Below, piece after piece: positions 12,060 to 22,727 of a stretch of DNA of 64,000 bases (positions are counted from its first letter, which is position 1; every line of letters starts with the position of its first letter). Origin of the DNA: Sclerotinia nivalis (lineage: Eukaryota; Ascomycota; Leotiomycetes; Helotiales; Sclerotiniaceae). The notes under the pieces are model-generated. The model saw nothing but the letters and a program-made list of their open reading frames with translations, was not told the DNA's origin and made no database searches. The translations under genes were made by a program, and so were the position numbers. Where the stretch lies: the NCBI GenBank assembly GCA_029531795.1, contig JAPEIS010000011.1:2046001-2110000 (forward strand), read 5' to 3'.

Positions 12060-13110
12060 TCTACAATTAGTATAACCATTGATCGAATTATATATCTTAC
12101 AATTCTTTCAAAAATACTTCAAAATAGATCACCATTTTAAATACTTTTGATCAACAATTATAACTATTGTTCCGAAACCGAATAAATCAGATCATACAAA
12201 TCTTAAATCTTATAAACCAATAGCCTTACTTTCAATATTAGGAAAAAATCTCGAATATTTGATTACAAAGAAGATATTCTGGATTATTATAACCCTCAAA
12301 GTACTAATCAAACAACAATTCAGAACGCTTCCCCTATATTCATCAATCGATTTCATAACTTGCCTTATATATGATTTGGAAATGACTTTGAATTCAAATT
12401 CTAAAGCTACTTTATTAATTATAAATATCAAAAATGCTTTTGATATTGTTCTTCCAAAACATTTAATCTGCCAATTTAAGGAACAAGAATAGTTTGATAA
12501 TCTAGTTCGATGAATATAATTGTTCTTTACAAATCGAACAATTTGTATTCGATTTGATAGCGAAATAGGGTTCAATATTAGTATTGGATATAATTTACTA
12601 TAAGGTTCCCCAATTTCGCCTATCCTTTTCATACTTTATATAACCTCTTTGTTTTAATTAGATAATCTTATTCGAAGATTTGAATATACAGATAATATTG
12701 CATTAATAGCTTTTTCTTCAAACTTACAATCTAATTGTAATCAACTACAATCCGAAATACTAAAAACTTTAGATTGAAACAAATCTGAAAGGATCATTTT
12801 CGATTCTATAAAATCTGAATTGATTCATTTCTTTAAAGATTCCAGGAAAGGTATTGAAAGCCTTATTATCCATACAGAAAATCTTTCAATAATGAAGAAA
12901 CCAGATTCATTAAGATAATTGAGGGTTTACTTTGATAGGAAATTGAATTTCAAACCTTATATCCAGATCCTTTCAATTAAAGCTCTTACAATTACAAATA
13001 CATTACATTTGTTTAAAAAAACAACCCAAAATATCCCATCAATTTTGCTTTAAAGAATAATTACAATCTGTATTCTAAAGAAATACTATTTTGTAACCGA
13101 AACCTGATGG
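12060..13110 (+). pseudogene. LINE reverse transcriptase domain remnant
   Basis: Contains YKPIALLSILGKNLE (motif 2a of Tad-type RTs), DIKNAFDIV (motif A, normally DxxxAFD) and FEYTDNIALIAF (motif C, normally YxDD, here D-N). Loss of the second catalytic aspartate fits a GAT-to-AAT transition. Stop codons and frameshifts flank each motif. Confidence 0.85.
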
Positions 13111-13579
13111 TCTAGCCGAATTAGGAAACGAAGCCTAAACTTCATAATCTCGAATCAAATGGATAAACATTTGAAGCTTTTGAATAAAATTGTACTAATT
13201 AGTATTCAAGCAATCCTTCCTATATTCTATACAACTAACATTATTGTTCTATATAAGGAATCAAATCTAATACTTTCTGAGATTAAACTAAATTTGATAT
13301 TCTAGAACTTCGCTATCCGAACAGCTCAATTAGATCCTAAACATCCCCTTCGAATTCGAACCAAAAATATCTTAGCTAAAGTTGAGGTTAGAATTGTTGA
13401 ATCAAGGTTCTCAAGAATTATCCTAACTCTTCCAAAAACTGAATATATCAATCCAATTGCTCTTCTCCCTTGAAGGAACAAAAAACCGTATATTATCATA
13501 GAAATCCAGATCGGTAACCCTTTCGATCGTTCGAAGAAACAAGCAATTAAGGATTTCGAAAGGTTTATATCTATGATTT

Positions 13580-14100
13580 CAAAAAATGATTTGCAAATCT
13601 TCTTCGATAGTTCGAAAAGCGAAACTCTGAATAGTACTATAGAAGATAGATCAATAATTTATCAATACAATCTGCAAATGGATCGATAGGCTTTTTCATT
13701 AGATTGTAATATTAAAGTCTTCGATACCAAAACAATTACAGCTTTGAAAGATGCTCAAGTAATAATACAATTATTCTCAATTAGATTCACTATAGACCTC
13801 TGGGTTTTTTTAAATAACCTAGAGATTGCTATACGATTAGGCTTTTATTCCACTGAATCCTTTCAATCTATATTTGAAGAATTCTGCGAACTAGCTACAA
13901 CTTAACCTTTCAGACCCCACTTGCCATATACTCGTCCTGGCTCAATTCGAATTCGATGAATTCCTGAGCACTTAGATATTCTCAGAAACAAAACAACAAA
14001 CAAAGCAACTAAAAAGGAAACAACACTCCCATCCCCATCTGATTTTATCTATACTCTTGCTTCCTTAAAAAGAATCACTAAAACGAATACCAAATCAGCA
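13580..14100 (+). pseudogene. LINE RNase H domain remnant
   Basis: Reads LQIFFDSSKSETL, TALKDAQVI, LWVFLNNLEIAIRL and SIRIRRIPEHLDI. In intact Tad elements these are the RNase H D, E, D and WxPGH blocks. Several catalytic positions are altered and stops are present. Confidence 0.75.
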
Positions 14101-14620
14101 AAAGCTAAATTATAAACAATTACAACATTACAAAACTATAATAATCTTTTTATAACTTATAACAACAAATCGATTATACTTTCTTTTGATCAAACGATAT
14201 TAGAATATATCCTAACAACCAGATCTCAATACAACGATTTCGCAGCGTATCACGATCGCTTCAATCACAAAGATACTTATATACTATACTCATATAGGAA
14301 AAGAAAATCCCCTCTTCATTTTTACTTTTGTAAAATTGGAAATACTCAAAAAACCCTTTCAAAATTATTATCATTTGAAGCTATCCTCTATCTTTTGGGA
14401 AGTATAAAAGGAACAACGAAACTAATAATTTGATTCAAATCTACAAAATTCTATCAGAATATATATCCTCGATTCTTTATATAATTTATTGATTAAAGGA
14501 TTACTTTGATTTTTATTTTTATTTTTATTTTATATTATTTTTGGATTTTCTTTATATAAAGCATTAGGTTTTAATTCGAAAAGATTGAATTTGTATAAAC
14601 TTTAAAAAAAAAAAAAAAAT

Positions 14621-14827
14621 CTTTATATTAACAAAATCATATTAAAAAAGCTCGATTACAACAATGAAGAAAAGAAGATCAGGAATCGAGGGATCTAACT
14701 GTATTATGAAAAACAACTGAAATATCTATTCAAAGGATTAACTCAATACACAACAACAATCATATAAACCCTACTAAAGCATTTAGTATATATAATACTA
14801 GTAAATTTAGATTAGCTAATTAGAAAC
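14621..14827. other. AT-rich spacer
   Basis: Between the LINE poly(A) and the hairpin cluster. No ORF or repeat recognised. Confidence 0.4.
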
Positions 14828-14899
14828 CCAGGGGCCTTCCTCCCCTGGCGTCCTTTGTCCCAATTGGGAATTTGAGGCCTGTGCTTCGCACAGAGCCTC
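14828..14899. repeat. Three consecutive GC-rich hairpins
   Basis: Within AT-rich sequence three inverted repeats follow one another: 14828-14848 (7-bp stem CCAGGGG / CCCCTGG), 14858-14869 (palindrome TCCCAATTGGGA) and 14874-14899 (GAGGC..CTGTGC, loop TTC, GCACAG..GCCTC). Stems are perfect or near perfect, although surrounding DNA is heavily mutated. It is not a tRNA and I do not recognise the family. Confidence 0.6.
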
Positions 14900-14909
14900 G
14901 GACGAAAAA

Positions 14910-15194
14910 TATCACACACACATATACCCTTTCTTTCTCATCAGCTATCAGGCTCTTCTAGACCTTGTCGATCCTCCCGATCGTCAACCCTCTCCTGATA
15001 TGCTACAGATCGAAGCCTAGCCTAATTAATGTATCTCGTCGGCTAGATAGCTTCCATTTAGTCTATATATACCACCCTCGATCCTTATAATCAAGGGCAA
15101 GTCATTCAATTCAATCTTTAACTCTATCACTTCAATATAACCCTCTTCTCCCCGATCCCTTCAACGTGCTCTGTGATCATACTATCTCGCGATA
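14910..15194. repeat. LTR remnant, 285 bp, related to 52735-53044
   Basis: Aligns along most of its length with the 310-bp unit at 52735-53044: shared blocks include TTTAGTCTATATATA, CATTCAATTC and a GTGCTCTGT..CATACTATC end. Both start with TATCAC and end with CG(T/C)GATA, RIP-altered forms of TGTCAC / GTGACA. No internal retroelement is attached, so it is a solo or truncated LTR. A perfect target duplication was not seen. Confidence 0.6.
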
Positions 15195-15234
15195 AAATAT
15201 TATATCAGATCTAATCTATATATAAATTCATTTA

Positions 15235-15380
15235 TATCACGGTGGTGGTAGGGTGCTTTAAGATATGATGATATTCTACGAAGGAGGAAGAAGGTGCTAG
15301 GAAGAGCGCCGACTATATGAGGGATGGGTGCCTTAGGCAACCATACAGACTAGCTAGGAACGGGTTACGAACCCGTGACA
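15235..15380 (+). mobile_element. 146-bp TG..CA element, copy 1
   Basis: Starts TATCACGGTGG and ends CCCGTGACA; flanked on both sides by the 5-bp duplication ATTTA. A second copy of exactly the same length, in inverse orientation with its own duplication, is at 60435-60580. The short inverted ends and 5-bp duplication fit a solo LTR or a very small terminal-repeat element; a MITE is possible. No coding capacity. Confidence 0.75.
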
Positions 15381-16161
15381 ATTTATTTATTTATTTCTTT
15401 TTCTTTTTTCTTCTTCTTTTTCGAATTATATCGATTATCTATTATAATTATTTATTAAACTCTCTCTCTCTTATTAATATCTTTAATATCTTTTTTTATT
15501 CAGTTTTTTTTTCTTATAATATATAAAAACAATAATTAATATATATGAATTTTTTCTTTATAATTTTTTATATTAGAATTATAAAAATTTATTTAATAAT
15601 ACTTTAATATTGAAATTTCCGGTATATATGGAAAAAAATAGTCAAGTTTTGAAGAAAGTCCAGTATATCCAGGATTCCGATATAAAAGTGTCCGGTATAG
15701 CGAGGTTCTATTGTAATATGACTGAACCGATCTATTTGTGATGACTTGCTGTAAATAAGAGTTCAGACAATCCTTAGAATTTACTACTGCAGGTCTAAGT
15801 GTTTCCATCCAGGAGATTATATACGGGGTAAGGAGGTTTACTGCCTGATCTAGGTTCTATCTAAGGTAACTATAATGTTCAATATCAATATACTGATCAA
15901 TATCTGAGCTTTGGATCAAACTTAGATTTATCCTCGGAGTGGGATTCGGCATAATCTTCTACTATTGAATCTAACAGGAACGGACCCAGATCATTGACAT
16001 TTCAATCCTTGGTACCCAGCGAGTTGTAGAGCGTTGCATCACACTATCTACTGACTTAACTGAACCTTATTAACAATTTCAGTATTGTTGAGAACCTTGA
16101 ACTTATGGTATTTGAAGATTTCACCTGTAGCGATATGTGCGCCGCTACATATACACCACAC
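15381..16161. other. AT-rich spacer
   Basis: Begins with a T-rich microsatellite-like stretch (TTTATTTATTTC, TTC runs to about 15440). The rest is decayed, with no supported gene, up to the end of the acetyltransferase relic. Confidence 0.45.
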
Positions 16162-16876
16162 CTAAACCTTCCCTGTGCTATATACCATGACTGTGCTCGT
16201 CAATGTTTCCTCGTCTCCTTCAACTTGAACAACCTCCGATGCAATCTTCTCGAAACCAAGATATTCATACAGAAAACAACCCATTGGACTTGCACAAAGA
16301 GTCACCGGCCAACCTTTACTTTTCGCAACAGTGATCCCCCATTGTACTAACATTGTACCTCCCCCTCGCAATCGGAAATCTGGATGAACTACCAGAGAAG
16401 ATAAATTGACTTGTTTCTCAGCCCATTCTGCAAAATATGTTTCAAAACGTTGCGCGGCTTTTGTAAGAAACGCTTCACATCGTTTTCTGTCCGCATCTTT
16501 TCTTTCCTTTTCAGCTGGATCTAGAAAAATCGGAATAGTAAAGTAAATACATGTAGTATCAGAGAGCCTTTAATATATATACCCATTGGTTTTGCTTCGG
16601 TTAGGACTGCAATATTCCATACAGCATGAACAACGGCTCTAGCGATCCCATCGACTTTACTCAAAGTTTATTTCTGCGGTTGTTCCAAATAGTTCTCATA
16701 TTCCTTTCTGGTCCATTCCCAATGATCTTCTGGATACTGATTTCGAAAAGGATAACGATAATAGATTTGAGGTTCTTCAGTAAACCTTCGATATGAATTC
16801 GAGTAATGTCATCTAAATCATCCTTTGTGGCCAATCGAAGGGTAAAACCTCCTAAAAGACCTGGACTGCCTCCCAT
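16162..16876 (-). pseudogene. GNAT-family N-acetyltransferase, broken
   Basis: On the minus strand the protein starts at ATG 16876 (MGGSPGLLGGFTLRL, DDITRIH) and ends with a typical GNAT C-terminal half: VVHPDFRLRGGGTMLVQWG (acetyl-CoA binding motif A, here R-G-G-G), then GCFLYEYLGFEKIAS. An intron at 16521-16582 (GT-AG, 62 bp) rejoins KPM|DPAEKERKDA. Two lesions break it. One base is missing near 16785, where the frame changes from IHIEGL to a reading with EEPQIYYRYPFRNQYPE. A TAA then lies in the restored frame at about 16663-16665, just after LEQPQK. GNAT enzymes acetylate amines or proteins from acetyl-CoA. It lies at the edge of the AT-rich block, so RIP leakage may have supplied the nonsense change. 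Confidence 0.75.
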
Positions 16877-17425
16877 CTTCGAAGTGACAGGTGCCAAGGA
16901 TTGGGATTAAAATAAGAGATGAAAATCAAGCCAATATTATCAGGTTTCAAAGACTGTGATTAAACAAGAGAGTAAAACAAGGCAATGACATAGCATTTTC
17001 TGAGGGCGAACTCAAGCAAATCTTCAAGCATTTAAATGTTAATTGAGACTCACCCCCTCCGATGTCTCTTTTCGGAATCATATCCGCACTTGCAGTTGCA
17101 CAACAGCTGCAGCTCACCGATTGCTTTATATAGCCTAGCGTAAGCCCAATCAACGATACAAGGTGAATAGGAGATAGTAGTTGAAACTCACCGATATTCG
17201 TTTTACTTTGGTACCACCCTCCTCCTATATCTCTATTTAAATAAGAGAACAGTTTAAATTTTATCGTAATAATCGTAATAATCAGAAGGATTATTATCGA
17301 TTTATGTTACTTTCTTCAAGAAAGGTTCGCTTTGCGTCATTTATTACTAGGAAGTATAATGAAGATTACTATTAAATTCAGACTTTCTACTACTTGTAAT
17401 TTATTTTCTCGTCGTACATTGCATC
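16877..17425. other. Divergent intergenic region
   Basis: Lies between the acetyltransferase relic (minus) and the regulator relic (plus). Only short ORFs of no recognisable family. Could have been a shared promoter when both genes were alive. Confidence 0.4.
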
Positions 17426-19803
17426 ATGGTTGGATACGAATGTTGTATTGAACAACAACTTGAGGAGGAAGACATACTTAAAGCTAATCTTTATTACGCC
17501 GGTTACTTCGATGGATTTGCCGTTGCAGAAGCAAAAACCGCCAACACTATTACAAACGTACCTGGTGTTAGTTGTTATTGACGCTGGATGGCCCGAACAC
17601 TCTTCTAAACTTACCTCCAAGTGTCTCTATCCAATACCAGTGGTCAGATTCAATTTCCCAAGTTACTAGCATTTCTCCGTCGCAGGTCCAAAACATCTCG
17701 CCCGCTCATGAACCACACGGTTTGTCTGCCGTACAACTCGACAATGTCAACAGTTCAGCGATCAACGAACATCTTTTTGACCTCAACCCCTCCAGAGCAA
17801 CAGCGTATTTACCTCCACTGAATAACTACAGCTGGCTCTCCACTTCAGACGGAGCAACAAGCTTTCCGGATAGTCAATCATGTTTGGCACTTGAAAACGA
17901 CGGTTCACACCAGCTCTTCTCATCCTATCAAGCTGTCTCACAAAACAAGTCAAATGTGATCGAGCAGCAGCAGTTTCCAATCACGTTGAGCCAGACTTCC
18001 AATGCACCACCTCCTAGATCTATCACGGATAAATACCAGGTCCCCAAAACCCTTAATCGACACGAATTTTCGAATGAAGCAGGTGCACTTATTCGGATCG
18101 AAAACACATTTGATGCGCGTACCTGTGCCCCTCTGGAAGCGACTCTAAACAGGCAGGCTCTCCAGACGCCATCTCCACATGTAGCTCGGCGTTTGAAACG
18201 TCCAAAATCATCTGCCTATCCTATATATATATCCCTTGATTATTCTTTCAACGATCTACTCATACGGACTACAGTCATCGGCGAGCGTGACAAAACAAGC
18301 TCTGCGTGGTGCCATTTAGACAGTATTCCGAACCTACAGCTCACAGAGGTCCAAGCTCAATAAGAAATCGAGGAAGCGTACTGCCAATACAAGGGAAATT
18401 GGGGCTTGTGTCACTTGTCGAAACAAAAGGCTTCGTGTAAGTTCAAAGAGCGGATTGAGAGGCATCAAGGCTATGTTAACGCTTTTAGTGTGACCAACCC
18501 TTCAAGGACAAATTCGTGCCTTGTGGCAGATGCGCGAGGCTACCGCCACGTCTTCTGCCTGAGCCCTGCTGCCGTGTTGAGATTATTGATATCAAGCTGT
18601 TTAGGTTGGGTGCGCCATATCGCTTTGCGTTGTTATTCAGAGCTGAGACTTTGTAAATATAGGATCTACAACAACCTCTGCGACTCTTCAGCAATGGATG
18701 CTGACAAAAGAGTCTGGGCGAGGTGCGCTTGTCTTACAAAATGGGAAGACCGTTGTTCGAGGCCCCACGGCGGGTATATCTAACCCAAGGCATCAACATG
18801 GCTACTTGCGCGGTGACTATTTCCCTTTTCCAACCTGGACTGGATGATACAACTGCTTACGTGTGGGCTGATTCGGCTGGAATCAAGAGAAACTATCAAA
18901 TGCCACCATATTACATAACTGACATGACAGAAGCTGGAGAGAATATGCGCCAGCATGCGAGAACAGCGAGGCCAGAACTCATAGAGGAACTTCTCGTAAA
19001 CGCCAATCCGATAGTTCGGAAGACTTTCAAAGAAGCAGAGAGAATATTGCATTGCTTCGAAGGTGAATGCATCCCCCAAACTCTCCTTGAGCCATATCCA
19101 ATTCGAATTCTAAAGCAGTTTAGTTGCCGTTACTCTGTTATTATACTCAGTAAATCATATCATTGAAAGGTTCTGGCTTGTTTGCGGACCCGATAAACTT
19201 GGAATGCCACCAATGGGTCAAAATCTAGGCTTTATCGCCGCAGTTCGTTCTTCGACGCAATTTCAGTCACTCCAGTTATGGACACCCAACTCGACGAGCT
19301 TGCAATCAAATATGTTTTGATACCTCTAAAATTCGAGGGTTTGCGTCTTCTGAAGGCTAGAGTTCTCGCCAAGAAGGAGCATTGGTACAAGATCTACCTT
19401 GCTTGCTTCATTATTCTGCACAACTCGAAGCGAGTCAACGAGCATATCCTGGACTTTTCTCGCCGGTTCGGCGTCGAAGTGAGTGTTAGAAAGCATCTCA
19501 TATTACCTTCAAAATGCTAATGAAGTACTCCTACAGCCCAAACCAAAGTCAAACGATGAAACTTCACTCAGTAACGCGTACTACCACGGCTGTACAACTG
19601 TACTTGCCTACTTCCATTTCGCATCTGGTGGCGCCGCTCCGCTGTCGCTGAATTGGGATGTTGCCGGGCAGGATACTTCGGTAAGCCAAAGAAGGCGTAC
19701 AGTAAAGGCTGGTCTGAATGCTGTGTCAGCGACTGAGTTTGACAATAAGTATGTCTCCCTTACCTTTAGTGTCTACCAACGAAAGCAAGGCAACAAGCCA
19801 TAA
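17426..19803 (+). pseudogene. Zn(II)2Cys6 transcription factor, disrupted
   Basis: Readable parts: MVGYECCIEQQLEEE (17426-17557), a probable 83-bp intron to 17640, a long Ser/Gln-rich region to about 18360, then in a shifted frame the basic stretch KKSRKRT and the zinc cluster ACVTCRNKRLR | CDQPF...PCGRCARLP, split by an intron at 18437-18491 (GTAAGT..TTTTAG). The middle region follows in pieces (LIEELLVNANPIVRKTFKEA), then IIERFWLVCGPDKLG and VMDTQLDELAIKYVLIPLK, an intron 19480-19537, and a conserved C-terminus (NAYYHGCTTVLAYFHFASGG). Joining these needs at least three unexplained frame changes (near 18340, 18650-18830 and 19140) besides the plausible introns. The zinc cluster binds CGG-type DNA sites in live members. 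Probably a dead regulator of the neighbouring transporter or acetyltransferase. Confidence 0.7.
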
Positions 19804-19911
19804 GCCTTCAGCAAAGCCCTCCGTCGCTCCAATGAATGCCAATGCTGGTGCAAATATCGACTGTTCTACATCTATGAAAGTGTCAGATGCGATCTTTCAT
19901 GTAAGATGGTC

Positions 19912-21712
19912 TTATAAGTACTCACGCATCCATCCCAAAGCAAAGCATAAGTATATAATAAGATCAACAACAATGTTCGCTTGCAGGAACGGTTTGAATC
20001 TGCGATACCGCTTGATCAGTACTCCACTAATAATGGTGCCAAATGCTCCGCCAAGATAGACACATGTCAATGCCCAATCAGTGAAGAGAGATTCATGTCC
20101 GAACAACCGTGCTTCTAGATACGTGCCAAAACTGAACCGTAGCTGAGTTACATTAGTTAAGTGAGCAACTATTAGTCTGGAAACATATAGACTGACCTGA
20201 TCAAACACAAACTTCATTGGTAGAGTGCAGGCAAGTGCAATCGCCACATGCCGGTCTTGGATGAATCTCTTAGGGACAATCGGAGTACTTGCAATGCAAG
20301 TCTCAGCATAATAGAACAAAGCAATCGGAACCGGTGTGATATAGAATATAGTAATCACCACGGGATGGTTCCATGCGAAGATCTCTCCACCAAGGTTAAG
20401 AGCGAATAGCGGTACAGCCACCGAGACTAGAAGAAGCGTTGCGGACAAATATTCAATCTTTTCGGTAGCGTGTTCTGATTTCTTAGCCTGGGATTAGGGT
20501 GAATACAGGCTGGAGTACAAGAGGACAAGGGTGATAGCCATGGCGCATAATTCAATACCAAAGGTTTTGAGGAAGTTAGCATTACCATCGCTACTTCAAA
20601 TTTTCTCTCAATTCTAAGCTTACAGGCGGAAGCCAAAATGGTCCGTAGGAGGGCGAAGACTCAACACCTGTACATGGTGCCCTCTACGAACCTCCAGCTC
20701 TTTATTGAGAATCTGCAGAGCTAAGATTAAATCATTTGATGGAATCGGATATATTGGAAGAGAAAGAGAGGGTTTCCCGATTACGATATTCACGATGGAG
20801 GGGTTATTACGATTTTACAGCATCAATATCTTCGAAAGGATGAACGAACATCAATCCAAAATATGGACGATGGCTATAGAAGCCCTGGTTAGATTCAATA
20901 TCTGCTATCGACTATTACCTCAATACGAGGTATGATATGTTTAATAAATCCCTTCTATTCCAGAAGGATCTTTTCAATACAGAATTTGCTATTGTTTTAT
21001 TTGCATTTTATACCTTTTTTCGACAATCGACTATCGAAAATATATTCATTTTAACATTACGATTATTACGAAATAGAGAATACTATTATCTATCAACTAA
21101 TGCTATGCTTTGGGCATCGATACGATATTATGCCTTTTCCTCGATTTTACGAAAATATTTTTTGTATGTGTGTGGGTAGGGTTAGGGTCACGCCCTATTA
21201 TCATTACATTCAAACAACCGATATTCTATTCGGCAGTTTCGATTATTTATATTCAAACAAAGCTGAAGATCATCACATCTAGGAAGGCATGCAAAGGAGC
21301 TAATGAATGAATTCGAGCTGAGGAGAGTAGTGCCTCCCAATTGTTTTTCACTAGTATAAGGACCCTTTTGCTATGCTGGAGGTAATCTTGACGGAGATAA
21401 CTCTTAACCTTTGTAGGAAGTAGATGTCGGAATAGCAAATTGAGTTAAAGAAGAAGATTATATCAATGGGATGCTTTAATTAGCAAGGAGTAAAGGGAGA
21501 GTGAAAAAGGAAAGATCTTAGAGGATGAAGATATTGGGCTTTATTCCTCAATATTAGTTTTCACTTACCCTCAATCAACATTTCAAAGGTTGAAAAGAAA
21601 TCCAAACTATACAAACTATATACTAACTAGCATACAACTCCTTATAACATCAACTAGGAGCTCATAGAGCCCCTAGCCGTCCTAGATAGTCTTAGACTCA
21701 GTGTGGACGTTA

Positions 21713-21750
<38 letters not shown>

Positions 21751-22210
21751 GTCCGTTAGTGCAGCACCAACTGGGCCTCCGAGCATGAGTCCAACGGTAC
21801 CACAAATGGTCGTGGCACTTATCCAAAGCGGCAGTTCATAGAGTTGGACAAGATGTGTACGTTCAGCCAGAGCCCAAGCATGAAGGGGTGGAAAATCTAC
21901 CATTGATAATGACAACGACAAGAAGTTCAACTCCAGCAGTACCAGTCCCCACAATGACTCTTGACAATGCCACTTGCCAAAGATGGTGGCTTAGAAAGCT
22001 GACATGTGTTAATAAATCAAATCTCCTCTGATCACTGAGTATCGACTTACCATAGAAAAAGACACACAATGTTGTGGCTGCAAACAAAATAGCGTTACTG
22101 TGGCCATAAATTTGAGCTGCGTGTCCATACTGATGCCAATCAGTATCATTCAGAAAAATGACCAGATGAGAAGTGAAGAGCGTGTGGATAGACTCATACC
22201 AAAGGGCCAC
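19912..22210 (-). pseudogene. MFS transporter, split by a retroinsertion
   Basis: Minus-strand fragments of one multi-pass transporter. N-terminal part at 22210-21739: GHSNAILFAATTLCVFFYG, VALSRVIVGTGTAGVELL, then in another frame YELPLWISATTICGTVGLML and GGPVGAALTDHF. C-terminal part at 20448-19912: LLVSVAVPLFALNLGGE, PIVPKRFIQDRHVAIALA and GGAFGTIISGVLIKRY. Between them, right after LTDHF, 1.1 kb of foreign DNA (20647-21743) is inserted with a 13-bp duplication of target sequence, and the coding text resumes with GFRL. Additional frameshifts occur before the insertion, so decay was not caused by the insertion alone. MFS proteins export drugs or metabolites by proton exchange. It sits tail-to-tail with the Zn2Cys6 relic. 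Confidence 0.75.
20647..21743 (+). mobile_element. Retroelement insertion with (AATC)n tail, long copy
   Basis: About 1.1 kb flanked by the direct repeat CAAAATGGTCCGT (20634-20646 and 21744-21756), which is the MFS coding sequence duplicated at integration. The right end is about six AATC units, preceded by CTCAGTGTGGACGTTAAATC. The last ~220 bp match the short copies at 46111-46289 and 59599-59808 in reverse orientation. The left ~650 bp is AT-rich with small ORFs of no recognised family. Variable-length duplication plus a simple-repeat 3' tail indicates target-primed (LINE/SINE-type) integration. Confidence 0.8.
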
Positions 22211-22727
22211 AGGCCGATTCAGTCACTAAAAAGCCTAGGACAAGCCATCGTGCGTTCTTGAACTCATGTAAATTGAGAGCTGTACGCGTCAGTGCGCATC
22301 GTAACCGAGGGACAAACCAATTCGCCGCGAATAGTTCCCGATCACATAACTACCATCGAAGCGGATGACGAATATACTGTAATACCTGTGAGTGGGCTGT
22401 AAAAGTTCCAGGATCGACATTTAGAAAATAGGTGGGAAGTAGCTACCAAAGAAGCAAAGCAGGCATGGCATACATCAGCAACCGCTGCTTTACGGATCGC
22501 CCCATCTCTAGGGTCCCTGGGGATCCTGGGGATTCTAGCAACGCATTTAACAATAGTTGATAAACAGAGTATCGAAACTTAAAAAGTTGCTATTCGGAGT
22601 ATTTATCGTTATCATAATTCCTATTAATTGATTCATATATATCTATAACTTCTTTCAAATGTCTTAATAATACAATCATATATATCATCCAATCCGTTAT
22701 CTATCCAGCGATCTAAATACACATCCA
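22211..22727. other. Region upstream of the MFS relic
   Basis: Decayed, with stops in all frames. It may contain the lost N-terminal exon of the MFS relic (minus strand), but no motif is clear. The end of the next MFS gene begins at 22728. Confidence 0.4.

Larger units (their letters stand above)
9135..14620 (+). mobile_element. Tad-like non-LTR retrotransposon (LINE), RIP-degraded
   Basis: One element in forward orientation about 5.5 kb long, read from decayed fragments in order: ORF1 with a C-terminal cysteine cluster, an apurinic-type endonuclease, reverse transcriptase, RNase H, a C-terminal HFYFCKIG segment, then a run of about 16 A near 14606-14620. This order is that of Tad1-clade fungal LINEs. 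Nearly every domain has stop codons and C-to-T/G-to-A changes (for example the RT catalytic YxDD reads YTDN), as expected from RIP. The 5' end is placed at the first ORF1 ATG; the true end may lie some tens of bases upstream. I found no target-site duplication. Confidence 0.85.

Noticed and set aside
15317..15526. ORF starting MRDGCLRQPYRLARNG, similar to one at 60295-60498
   Set aside because: Both arise from the 146-bp repeat, run into unrelated DNA and stop; no evidence of a protein.
21174..21188. Two TTAGGG-like units as an internal telomere
   Set aside because: Only two units within a retroinsertion; too short to call a telomeric relic.
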